Shown here: positions 1 through 5,809 of the stretch, piece after piece
How the letters are laid out: every line of letters starts with the position of its first letter
How positions within the stretch are numbered: the stretch's first letter is position 1
From: Pseudopedobacter sp043763845
GTDB lineage: Bacteria > Bacteroidota > Bacteroidia > Sphingobacteriales > Sphingobacteriaceae
Direction: 5' to 3'
Assembly (NCBI GenBank): GCA_043763845.1
Contig: JAYULE010000223.1
Coordinates: forward strand, 1 to 5,809
Length of the DNA stretch: 5,809 nucleotides
Program-made: the position numbers and the translations under genes
The notes under the pieces: model-generated
What the model was told of the DNA's origin: nothing
What the model saw: the letters and a program-made list of their open reading frames with translations, nothing else
The model's database searches: none

Positions 1-75
1 CCGGCAGGAAACGCCCAAATCATAATTAAAACTATAATAAACAATGGTTTATTAATCGAACTCAGATTATTACCT
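1..75 (+). repeat. Copy 1 of palindromic repeat family (right-arm fragment, cut by window edge)
   Basis: Bases 8-75 match 5460-5527 in the same orientation at a constant offset of 5452. I count four mismatches in 68 positions (27, 64, 66 and 73), and the match fades after 75. The first bases (CCGGCAGG) resemble the CCGGCAGGCAGG stretch at 5411-5422 of the other copy. Here that stretch runs straight into AAACGCCC, so the intervening hairpin of copy 2 is absent. The rest of this element, if present, lies left of the window. Only the repeat match is seen; membership of a mobile family is inferred. Confidence 0.85.
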
Positions 76-115
76 AATTTCTTTGTAAACAAATTTAACT
101 GTCATTTTATTTTAT

Positions 116-141
116 GTTGCCCCCAAAAGGCAACCTTTTTT
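116..141 (+). terminator. Intrinsic terminator of an upstream transcript
   Basis: GTTGCC (116-121) pairs perfectly with GGCAAC (129-134) across a 7-base loop (CCCAAAA), followed by C and six T (136-141). This is the usual Rho-independent form on the plus strand. It would end a transcript entering from the left of the window, whose gene is not visible. Such a transcript would carry repeat copy 1 in its 3' untranslated region. Confidence 0.7.
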
Positions 142-384
142 ACATAAGCCATTTTGGTTTTAACAAAAAAGTGCTTTAATAAAGTAAAATATGTAGTCTT
201 TTTATTAAATTTATAATATGTGTTTTTAATTGCTTTAAAGCCTTTTTTATCATATAACCCCACTGAAATTTATGATTCAGAAAACATTTTATTGTTTATT
301 AAAATAATATAATGCTATATTTATAAAACAAACCAATTTTGGCCAGCCCAATTATTTTATTACTAACCAATTAATTAACTAATT
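142..384. other. AT-rich intergenic leader with no gene seen
   Basis: This very AT-rich stretch lies between the terminator at 116-141 and the start codon at 385. No open frame of convincing length or composition was found on either strand. It holds a short perfect palindrome GCTTTAAAGC (232-241) followed by T-rich sequence, too compact to be a clear terminator, and the candidate promoter listed separately. No Shine-Dalgarno sequence precedes the ATG; the last 20 bases are A/T-rich, as is usual in Bacteroidota. Confidence 0.5.
292..341 (+). promoter_or_regulatory. Candidate Bacteroidota promoter(s) for the beta-helix protein gene
   Basis: Compared with the Bacteroidota primary sigma consensus (TTTG, about 19 bases, TAnnTTTG), TATATTTA at 316-323 fits the -7 element with only the last base off. 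A TTG at 292-294 lies 21 bases upstream. A second possible -7, CAATTTTG at 334-341, has one mismatch but no good -33 element. Either would leave a 5' untranslated region of about 40-60 bases. The choice between them is uncertain in such AT-rich DNA. Confidence 0.35.
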
Positions 385-3048
385 ATGAGAAAGATAATTT
401 TACTCTCTTTATTCTCATTTGCATTATTTTTAAACTCATTTGCATCTGATTTTTATGTATCACCCACCGGAAACAATAATAATTCTGGTGATTTTGAAAA
501 TCCCTTTTTAACTATACAAAAAGCATCTAGCGTAGCGCAATCGGGTGATGTTGTATATGTTAGAACTGGTACTTATCGCGAGCGAGTAGATATTGCATCT
601 AACGGCGTTACCTACCAACCTTATAACGGCGAAACTGTTACAATAAATGGTACCGATTTAATGTTATCCTGGACACTTGCCTCAGGCTCGACCTACCAAA
701 CCACCATGAACTGGGATATGGGTGGCTGGGGAACTAACCAACTGTTTGTTGATAGCAAAATGATTGAGTTGGCAAGATGGCCCGATCAAACTTCTGCTGA
801 TATTGTTATGCCAACAAACGCCGTTGCCGAATCTGTTACCGCATCGGGAAATAATTTTATAATTTACGATGAGCAGTTTGATGAGCCTAACTCAAGATGG
901 GTAGGTGCAAAAATTTGGGTAAACTTGGCTCGTAATGGTTATGATGGACAAGGCTGGACAGGTACAGTTACTTCAACTAACTTAGCTGCAAAAACAATTA
1001 CCGTAGCTTTTGTTGAACCACGTTTGAGCAACGACCCCTGGAGTGTGGGTGTTGGTACCGAATACTTTTTGTTTGACCCAACCCCAACTGGCGTTGATGC
1101 AACCGGCGGAGTTAATGCTTTATTAAGCAATGGCGAGTGGTGGAAAAACGGATCAACGCTTTTTGTTAAAACACCCGATGCTTCAGAACCTAACTCAACA
1201 GGCTCGGGTACAAATGTTGTAGAAGCTAAACGAAGACATTTTGCTTTTCTACCTTTAGGTAGTAATAAATCAAATTATACCATTAAAGGCTTTAATCTTT
1301 TTGGTTGTACAATTAATACCGATTTGGGAGCGATTACAAACAGGAATATTGCAGAGGATGCCCAGAATATAACTATTGATGGCATAAGCGCTGTATATAT
1401 GTCGCACCAAACCGATATGACAGGTAATTGGCAAGACCAGCACTATACTTGGAGCGGCATTGTGCTTAGTGGCCGAAATAATGTTATTAAAAATTGCACC
1501 TTACAATACAGCGCAACATCGGCATTAAGTATACAAGGGTTTGGTGCTAAAGTGCTAAACAACACCATAAGAGATGCAAACTATATGTGCTCTAACTCGG
1601 GTGCATTTAATACTGGTTTTGTATGCCAGGATATGGAGGTAGCAAACAACACTATTTTTAACACAACTATAATGGGTATTAACTTTAGGTACGCCCAAAA
1701 CAGTAACATTAACGTAAGAGATGTTTGCCGCATACACCACAACACCATATACGATTTTATGCGACGTAGCGGAGACAGTGGTGCCATAGACATGTTTGGA
1801 CAGGACGGACAATGGATAAGGATAGACCATAACACCCTTTACACCACAAAACCGGTAGTAGGCACCATGGTACATGGTATTTATTTAGACTACGGTGGCG
1901 GCCTTGATGGTAATGATGGTAAATATACAGTAGACCACAATGTGATATATAATTTACCAGCCCCTATTTTATTAAATAATTTAAAAGATGTAAATATATA
2001 CAACAATGTTTTATTAGCCCTTGGTGGAGCCGTAAGGCCTATTGAAGGGGCTGCGTTAGGCACTAATGTTAAAATTTATAATAATATTATGAGCCAAAAC
2101 TTAAATATTAGGGCTAACAATTTGATTGTTGCAGATTTTAAATCTAATATTTTTAATGCTTCTGGTGCAACTTTAAACAATTTATTTGTAAACGCTGGTG
2201 GGGGAGACTTTCAACTAAAATCAACGGCTAGAACCGCTATAAATGCAGGGGTAAGCGTAAATCCTTACGACGACTCGCCAATTACAGGTTTGCCTGATAT
2301 TGGGGCATTCGAATCGGAATATACAAGCACTGCACCTGTACCACCAGTAATACTTAGTGTTACTTCAAGCGGTGTATCAGTATGGAACGAACCTGCATCA
2401 AACGCAGCAGACGGTAATAGTTTTACCAAATGGTCGCAACCTAGCACATCGGGTTGGTGGAAAATTCAATACGGTAGTAGTTTAGCAATGAATACTTACA
2501 GCATTATTTCAACCAATGATGATAATGGTATAAGAGATTTAAAAACATGGACTATTCAAGGCTCAAACAATGGCGCAAGTTGGGATATTTTAGATACCCG
2601 AACCAACGAAACTTGGGTTACACCATCTTCAACTAATTTTTACACTTTTAATAATACAACTGCATATGAATACTATCAATTGGTATTTACAGCTAATAAC
2701 GGTAGTGGATACACACAAGTTGCCGAAATTACTTTTGTATATGATGAAAACAGTGCACTGTTAAATGCAAGCAAAAACGTTGGTAATTTATTTCTAAAAA
2801 ATTCTGAAAACATTTTTGAACCTATCAAAATTTACCCTAACCCAGCATCAAACAGTTTTTATGTATCGGCGCAAAGCGAAAATGCAAAAATTATTGTAAC
2901 CGCATTAAATGGTAAAATAGTAGCAAACGTAAATGCAAATGCAAAAATTACCCCAATAGATAGTGGCAACTGGGCAGCAGGCGTGTATTTAATACAAGTA
3001 CAAACGGGCGCACAAACCACCGTTAAAAAAGTGATTATTGCAAAATAG
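385..3048 (+). CDS. Secreted right-handed beta-helix protein with discoidin-like domain and T9SS sorting domain
   Basis: An 887-residue exported protein. Residues 1-20 form a Sec signal peptide (MRK, hydrophobic core, likely cleavage after SFA). Residues 22-66 are the typical opening strand of these proteins (DFYVSPTG, then GDVVYVRTGTYRE). Residues about 366-600 carry repeated helix turns such as HHNTIY, DHNTLY, DHNVIY and YNNVL, closing with DIGAFE (638-643). Residues about 653-787 look like an F5/8 type C (discoidin/CBM32-like) domain, with WTIQGSNNGASW and a YYQLVFTANNG strand. Residues about 811-887 are a type IX secretion sorting domain with IYPNPAS (816-822) and a terminal VKKVIIAK. Family knowledge suggests a polysaccharide lyase or glycoside hydrolase, or a glycan-binding surface protein. 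Acidic residues D464, D469 and D502 (GIYLDY) are candidates for a functional site, but no catalytic set was identified and the substrate is unknown. The ATG at 385 is chosen because the signal peptide starts there. The gene ends at its own terminator. Confidence 0.93.
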   Translation: MRKIILLSLFSFALFLNSFASDFYVSPTGNNNNSGDFENPFLTIQKASSVAQSGDVVYVRTGTYRERVDIASNGVTYQPYNGETVTINGTDLMLSWTLASGSTYQTTMNWDMGGWGTNQLFVDSKMIELARWPDQTSADIVMPTNAVAESVTASGNNFIIYDEQFDEPNSRWVGAKIWVNLARNGYDGQGWTGTVTSTNLAAKTITVAFVEPRLSNDPWSVGVGTEYFLFDPTPTGVDATGGVNALLSNGEWWKNGSTLFVKTPDASEPNSTGSGTNVVEAKRRHFAFLPLGSNKSNYTIKGFNLFGCTINTDLGAITNRNIAEDAQNITIDGISAVYMSHQTDMTGNWQDQHYTWSGIVLSGRNNVIKNCTLQYSATSALSIQGFGAKVLNNTIRDANYMCSNSGAFNTGFVCQDMEVANNTIFNTTIMGINFRYAQNSNINVRDVCRIHHNTIYDFMRRSGDSGAIDMFGQDGQWIRIDHNTLYTTKPVVGTMVHGIYLDYGGGLDGNDGKYTVDHNVIYNLPAPILLNNLKDVNIYNNVLLALGGAVRPIEGAALGTNVKIYNNIMSQNLNIRANNLIVADFKSNIFNASGATLNNLFVNAGGGDFQLKSTARTAINAGVSVNPYDDSPITGLPDIGAFESEYTSTAPVPPVILSVTSSGVSVWNEPASNAADGNSFTKWSQPSTSGWWKIQYGSSLAMNTYSIISTNDDNGIRDLKTWTIQGSNNGASWDILDTRTNETWVTPSSTNFYTFNNTTAYEYYQLVFTANNGSGYTQVAEITFVYDENSALLNASKNVGNLFLKNSENIFEPIKIYPNPASNSFYVSAQSENAKIIVTALNGKIVANVNANAKITPIDSGNWAAGVYLIQVQTGAQTTVKKVIIAK

Positions 3049-3070
3049 TTAGAATTAAAATATAAGATTT

Positions 3071-3101
3071 AAGGCTTTCCAAATTTTGGGAAGCCTTTTT
3101 T
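3071..3101 (+). terminator. Intrinsic terminator of the beta-helix protein gene
   Basis: AAGGCTTTCC (3071-3080) pairs with GGGAAGCCTT (3088-3097) over ten positions including one G-T pair, around an AAATTTT loop. The T run 3096-3101 overlaps the stem end. It starts 23 bases after the stop codon, so the gene is probably transcribed alone and not with the ABC transporter gene. Confidence 0.88.
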
Positions 3102-3222
3102 GTATCTACTGTTTACTTTTGTATTAATAATTTTATACATAAACAATAAAAAACGCCGTAGTATAATTCACCAACTTTAAATAAATATACCTGTTCCAAA
3201 TTCTAAACTAAAATTCCCTCAA

Positions 3223-3262
3223 TTACCAAATTTATCCCTATATTTTATAAATTTGTTTTTTA
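3223..3262 (+). promoter_or_regulatory. Promoter of the ABC transporter gene (perfect TAnnTTTG -7 element)
   Basis: TAAATTTG at 3248-3255 matches the Bacteroidota -7 consensus exactly. No TTTG is found at the expected -33 position about 19 bases upstream; the sequence there (near 3223-3228) is only AT-rich. Transcription would start near 3260-3262, giving a leader of only about 10-12 bases before the ATG at 3272. The next in-frame upstream region offers no Shine-Dalgarno sequence. Confidence 0.55.
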
Positions 3263-3271
3263 ATTCGTTTA

Positions 3272-5092
3272 ATGAAAACCTATTTCCGTCTTTTAGCGTT
3301 TGCAAAACCTATAGAAAAATTTGCTATACCCTATGTTTTATTTACCATTTTTGGAGTAATATTTAGTACGCTTAATTTGGCTTTACTAGCACCTTTGTTA
3401 ACCACTCTTTTTAATAACAACCCAACTAGCGAGGTGGTTGCCAAACCACAAAACTGGTTACATTTTATAAAAGCCTTTAATTATTTAGCTTATCAAGCTA
3501 ATTTAAATTATGGTGCATACGGCGCATTAAAATTTGTTTGTGCAACAATTGTAATATCGGTTTTGTTGGGGAATATTTTTAGGTATTTATCGCAACGGGT
3601 AATGGAAGGCCTTAGAATACACACGCTTTTAAATTTGCGAAAAGCGGTTTTTAATAACGTAATGGATTTGCATTTAGGTTATTTTAACAACGAGCGAAAA
3701 GGGGATATTATATCTAAAATATCGGCCGATGTGCAAGTGGTACAATACTCGGTAACGGGTACATTACAAGTAGTTTTTAAAGAACCCTTGCAACTAATTG
3801 CCTACATTGTTATACTTTTTTATATATCAGTAAAACTTACTCTTTTTTCTATATTAGTTATCCCGGTTTCGGCATTTATAATTTCGCGAATTGTTAAACG
3901 ATTAAAACAGCAAGCTCAAGAGTCGCAAAAATCGTATAGCAATATGATTAGTAATTTAGACGAAGCACTAACAGGCATTAAAGTTATTAAAGCTTTTAAT
4001 GCTGTTGATTTTATTAAGCAAAAGTTTAATAACGAGAATATTAAATATTCTAAAATAGTACGCTCTATGGCTAAAAGACAGCAATTAGCCTCTCCAGTTT
4101 CCGAGTTTATGGGGGTTGCAATGGTTTCGGCAATTGTGCTTTATGGGGGTTCGTTAATTATTTCTAAACAATCTAGTTTAGATGCTGCTTCGTTTATTTC
4201 GTACATCGCTTTATTTTCGCAGGTTATGCGGCCAGCAAAAGCCATTTCCGATTCGTTTAGTAATATACATTCGGGCATTGCCGCTGGTGAAAGGGTTTTG
4301 CAATTGATAGATGAAAAACCCGCTATTGTTGATGCTCAAAATGCCGAAGCTATTACCTATTTTAAAAGTGAAATAAAATTCGAAAATATTTGTTTTGCTT
4401 ACGCAGATAAAGCGGTTCTTACAAACATTAATTTAACAATCCCAAAAGGTAAAAATATAGCATTAGTAGGCTCATCGGGCGGCGGAAAATCAACTTTAAT
4501 GGATTTATTACCTAGATTTATAGAAGCCCAATCGGGTAATATATTAATTGATGGGAAGAATATTAAATCGTTAAAAACAAATTCGTTAAGAGCGCTAATG
4601 GGTGTAGTAAACCAAGAGTCGATTTTGTTTAACGATACCATTTTTAACAACATAGCTTTTAGCAAACCCAATGCAACACAAGCTGAAGTTGAGGCTGCTG
4701 CAAAAATTGCAAATGCACACCATTTTATTTTACAAACCGAAGATGGTTACCAAACCAATATAGGCGACCGTGGTGTAAAACTTTCGGGCGGGCAAAAACA
4801 ACGTATAAACATTGCCCGAGCAGTATTGGCAAACCCACCTATAATGTTGTTAGATGAAGCTACATCTGCATTAGATACCGAATCAGAAAAACTAGTGCAA
4901 GAAGCATTAAATAATTTAATGCTAAATCGCACTACTTTAGTAATTGCACACCGTTTAAGTACCATACAAAACGCCGATAAAATTATAGTATTAGATAAAG
5001 GGCAAGTGGTAGAACAAGGTAGCCATATAGAACTACTAAACCACAATGGTATTTATAAAAAATTGATAGATATGCAGGCCTTTAACGATTAA
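3272..5092 (+). CDS. MsbA-like ABC exporter, fused permease and ATP-binding half-transporter
   Basis: A complete 606-residue type IV ABC exporter subunit, expected to act as a homodimer in the inner membrane. Likely membrane segments lie near residues 18-45, 86-107, two within 174-208, 278-297 and 305-322. The nucleotide-binding domain is intact: A-loop Y377 (CFAYAD), Walker A GSSGGGKST (400-408, K406), Q-loop Q448 (VVNQES), signature LSGGQ (504-508), Walker B IMLLDE (524-529, catalytic E529), D-loop SALD (532-535) and H-loop H560 (IAHRLS). The length of about 600 residues is normal for MsbA/lipid A exporter-like and related multidrug exporters. Lipid export is the family-based guess, but sequence alone cannot separate lipid, drug or peptide substrates, so no gene symbol is given. 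No peptidase C39 domain is fused to it. The gene stands alone between a terminator and the palindromic repeat, with its own promoter. Confidence 0.95.
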   Translation: MKTYFRLLAFAKPIEKFAIPYVLFTIFGVIFSTLNLALLAPLLTTLFNNNPTSEVVAKPQNWLHFIKAFNYLAYQANLNYGAYGALKFVCATIVISVLLGNIFRYLSQRVMEGLRIHTLLNLRKAVFNNVMDLHLGYFNNERKGDIISKISADVQVVQYSVTGTLQVVFKEPLQLIAYIVILFYISVKLTLFSILVIPVSAFIISRIVKRLKQQAQESQKSYSNMISNLDEALTGIKVIKAFNAVDFIKQKFNNENIKYSKIVRSMAKRQQLASPVSEFMGVAMVSAIVLYGGSLIISKQSSLDAASFISYIALFSQVMRPAKAISDSFSNIHSGIAAGERVLQLIDEKPAIVDAQNAEAITYFKSEIKFENICFAYADKAVLTNINLTIPKGKNIALVGSSGGGKSTLMDLLPRFIEAQSGNILIDGKNIKSLKTNSLRALMGVVNQESILFNDTIFNNIAFSKPNATQAEVEAAAKIANAHHFILQTEDGYQTNIGDRGVKLSGGQKQRINIARAVLANPPIMLLDEATSALDTESEKLVQEALNNLMLNRTTLVIAHRLSTIQNADKIIVLDKGQVVEQGSHIELLNHNGIYKKLIDMQAFND

Positions 5093-5226
5093 GTGATAAC
5101 AATTTGAATAATATGCTAATCAACAACAAGCCTTTATGCTTAGTTTCAAATATCATTTACGAAAATAAAAACCACCTAAATTGCCATACATATTTAATTT
5201 GAAGCAACTTTAATAGTATTTACCTA
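5093..5226. other. AT-rich spacer after the ABC gene with no gene seen
   Basis: No supported reading frame is present on either strand. A weak AAGC/GCTT hairpin around 5129-5141 lacks a T tract and is not a convincing terminator. The first strong terminator-like hairpins after the ABC gene are inside the palindromic element (5301-5334 and 5337-5391), so that element may serve as the 3' end of the ABC transcript. Confidence 0.5.
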
Positions 5227-5255
5227 AGTTCGATTATTATTGTTTAGTATAATTT
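5227..5255 (-). repeat. Left terminal arm of the palindrome (diverged inverted copy)
   Basis: Read on the minus strand, this stretch matches 5481-5514. AGTTCGATTA and ATTGTTTA are identical, TATA and TTT match after single-base differences, and five bases of the right arm are missing between the first two blocks. This is a third, diverged copy of the repeat arm also found at 8-75 and 5460-5527. Confidence 0.65.
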
Positions 5256-5300
5256 GCTGTAAATCAATATTATTACGATTTTAAAGCGTTAACGACGCCG

Positions 5301-5334
5301 GCCTGCCTGTCCAGCTGGCAGGCATCCTTTTTTT
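5301..5334 (+). terminator. GC-rich hairpin with T tract, terminator-like, in left half of the palindrome
   Basis: GCCTGCC (5301-5307) pairs with GGCAGGC (5317-5323) around a 9-base loop. A short ATCC spacer and seven T (5328-5334) follow. This could end the ABC transporter transcript about 210 bases after its stop codon. The four-base spacer between stem and T tract is longer than ideal, and the hairpin is also part of the repeat element, so terminator function is an inference. Confidence 0.45.
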
Positions 5335-5336
5335 AT

Positions 5337-5391
5337 CCCCCTAACTCCCAAAGGGGGAATACGTTAAATCACCCCTTTGGGGGCAAGGGGG
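5337..5391. repeat. Central long hairpin of the palindrome
   Basis: Bases 5337-5356 pair with 5372-5391 over 20 positions, with two mismatches (5343 and 5344 against 5385 and 5384) and one T-G pair, around a 15-base loop (5357-5371). The stem is flanked by T7 on the left (5328-5334) and an A run on the right (from 5393), giving the symmetry of a bidirectional terminator. C-rich and G-rich arms of this type (CCCAAAGGGG) are, as I recall, frequent intergenic repeats in Bacteroidota. Confidence 0.8.
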
Positions 5392-5404
5392 GAAAAAAGA
5401 TACT

Positions 5405-5420
5405 TGCCTACCGGCAGGCA
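5405..5420. repeat. Small hairpin in right half of the palindrome
   Basis: TGCCT (5405-5409) pairs with AGGCA (5416-5420) around ACCGGC. It is the counterpart of the hairpin at 5301-5323, and the adjacent CAGGCAGGC (5415-5423) is complementary to 5301-5309. The region can therefore fold either as separate hairpins or as one long stem. Confidence 0.5.
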
Positions 5421-5430
5421 GGCAGCTAAC

Positions 5431-5467
5431 GGCGTGTTACCTTGCATACCAGCATGCATGAAACGCC
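5431..5467. repeat. Imperfect stem-loop inserted in the right arm of the palindrome
   Basis: GGCGT (5431-5435) pairs with ACGCC (5463-5467), and inside it TGCAT (5443-5447) pairs with ATGCA (5454-5458) around a 6-base loop. Between these two stems the pairing is poor. The stem-loop has no equivalent in the left arm, where GCGTT and ACGCCG are only four bases apart, nor in copy 1 at the window start. Confidence 0.5.
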
Positions 5468-5527
5468 CAAATCATAATCAAAACTATAATAAACAATGGT
5501 TTATTAATCGAACTCGGGTTATTAACT
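5460..5527 (+). repeat. Copy 2 of the repeat arm, direct repeat of 8-75
   Basis: These 68 bases match 8-75 with four substitutions and no gaps. The same bases form the right outer arm of the palindrome up to 5514; the match to copy 1 continues about 13 bases beyond the palindrome end. The two copies therefore bracket both genes in direct orientation. Confidence 0.85.
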
Positions 5528-5636
5528 TAACAGCTACCCAACCCGATTTAGAAACAAAAAAGGGAACAATAGTAAATAAGAAATAATTGATATAATATAT
5601 TGTATATCAAAATAATAAGTGAATGTTTTATAACAT
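5528..5636. other. AT-rich spacer with no gene seen
   Basis: This lies between repeat copy 2 and the hairpin at 5637-5675. The frame that stays open through 5377-5586 starts inside the GC-rich palindrome and ends here. Its translation reads like repeat sequence and not protein, so no gene is called. Confidence 0.5.
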
Positions 5637-5675
5637 AAAAAAAGCGGGGTATTTATTAGACCAAGCCCCGCTTTT
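5637..5675 (-). terminator. Intrinsic terminator, best formed on the minus strand
   Basis: AAAAGCGGGG (5640-5649) pairs perfectly with CCCCGCTTTT (5666-5675) around a 16-base loop. Read on the minus strand the stem ends in seven T (complement of 5637-5643). On the plus strand only four T follow before AAACT. The hairpin is bidirectional in form but better suited to a minus-strand transcript arriving from beyond the right edge. Confidence 0.75.
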
Positions 5676-5809
5676 AAACTAAAAAACGTAACTAAAATTG
5701 ATGAATAAGAGACAAAAAAACAAGTTTGATTCTAAAAAAAGCGAACGAAATAATTGCGCCTTAAATTAATTTAAATTCAGATTTTAAAAAAAAACTTTAC
5801 GAATATGCC
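5676..5809. other. Right edge, A-rich, no gene confirmed
   Basis: On the minus strand one frame from 5809 is open down to a TGA about 30 bases in (ending near VKFFFKI). It could be the last codons of a convergent gene served by the terminator at 5637-5675. It is far too short to support. Nothing else was seen. Confidence 0.2.

Larger units (their letters stand above)
5227..5514. repeat. Long imperfect palindrome (REP/MITE-like element), about 290 bp
   Basis: Six block pairs are inverted and nested in exact order: AGTTCGATTA 5227-5236 with 5505-5514; ATTGTTTA 5239-5246 with 5490-5497; GCGTT 5286-5290 with 5462-5466; ACGCCG 5295-5300 with 5430-5435; GCCTGCCTG 5301-5309 with 5415-5423; and the central stem 5337-5356 with 5372-5391. 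The outer arms are AT-rich and the core is GC-rich, unlike the surroundings. No coding capacity is evident. The right arm recurs at 8-75. The likely class is a non-autonomous palindromic repeat; the transposase family that would move it, if any, is not visible here. Confidence 0.75.

Noticed and set aside
1..147. A plus-strand frame open from the left edge to a TAA at 145-147
   Set aside because: It would translate the repeat and then the terminator hairpin and its T tract. The corresponding frame in copy 2 is preceded by TGA and ends soon after the repeat. It is best explained as non-coding.
232..248. Palindrome GCTTTAAAGC followed by a T run, possible terminator
   Set aside because: The palindrome has no spacer for a loop, leaving only about three pairs in a hairpin, so it is too weak to call.
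1555..1875. Minus-strand open frames inside the beta-helix gene
   Set aside because: They overlap a coding region with clear domain content, have no promoter or start signals of their own, and read as low-complexity shadow translations.
4399..5046. Minus-strand open frames inside the ABC transporter gene
   Set aside because: They are antisense to the conserved nucleotide-binding motifs, whose codon constraint explains the lack of stops.
5425..5470. Resemblance to an integron attC site (AAC-type box followed by an imperfect stem-loop)
   Set aside because: The boxes do not match the RYYYAAC and GTTRRRY consensus pair, the flanking frames are not cassette-like, and no integrase is visible.
5281..5470. 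CRISPR array
   Set aside because: The repeats are inverted and nested with differing lengths; there are no regularly spaced direct repeats with unique spacers and no cas genes.
5377..5586. A plus-strand open frame of 69 codons
   Set aside because: It begins inside the central palindrome and runs through repeat copy 2. The LPTGRQA-like peptide is a direct translation of the CCGGCAGGCAGG repeat. In copy 1 the matching frame has a stop where copy 2 has CAA, so the frame is not conserved.

Overview
The window is AT-rich and looks like a chromosomal piece of a Bacteroidota (Bacteroidetes) genome. Three things point there: a secreted protein ending in a type IX secretion (Por) sorting domain with the IYPNPAS motif; a perfect TAAATTTG match to the Bacteroidota -7 promoter consensus (TAnnTTTG) just before the second gene; and no Shine-Dalgarno sequence ahead of either gene. 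No rRNA, tRNA, transposase, integrase or CRISPR array was seen.

Layout. Positions 1-384 hold no supported gene. They contain the right-hand part of a repeat (1-75), an intrinsic terminator (116-141) and the probable promoter of the first gene. Positions 385-3048 (+) encode an 887-residue exported right-handed beta-helix protein with a discoidin-like (F5/8 type C) domain and a C-terminal T9SS sorting domain, probably a surface or extracellular glycan-active or glycan-binding protein. A strong terminator follows at 3071-3101. Positions 3272-5092 (+) encode a complete 606-residue ABC half-transporter of the MsbA-like exporter type with its own promoter. The two genes are separated by a terminator and a promoter, so they look like single-gene transcription units, with no sign of a shared pathway.

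Positions 5093-5809 hold no credible gene. Their main content is a roughly 290-bp imperfect palindrome (5227-5514). Six matching block pairs are nested in the correct order around a centre near 5364, with a GC-rich 20-bp stem in the middle. Its right arm (5460-5527) recurs as a direct repeat at 8-75, so copies of one repeat family bracket the two genes. A terminator hairpin at 5637-5675 is better formed for minus-strand transcription and suggests a convergent gene beyond the right edge.

The two genes are recognisable families. The least explained part of the window is the palindromic repeat, which resembles a REP/MITE-type non-autonomous element. Whether it is mobile, a terminator or something else cannot be decided from this window alone.
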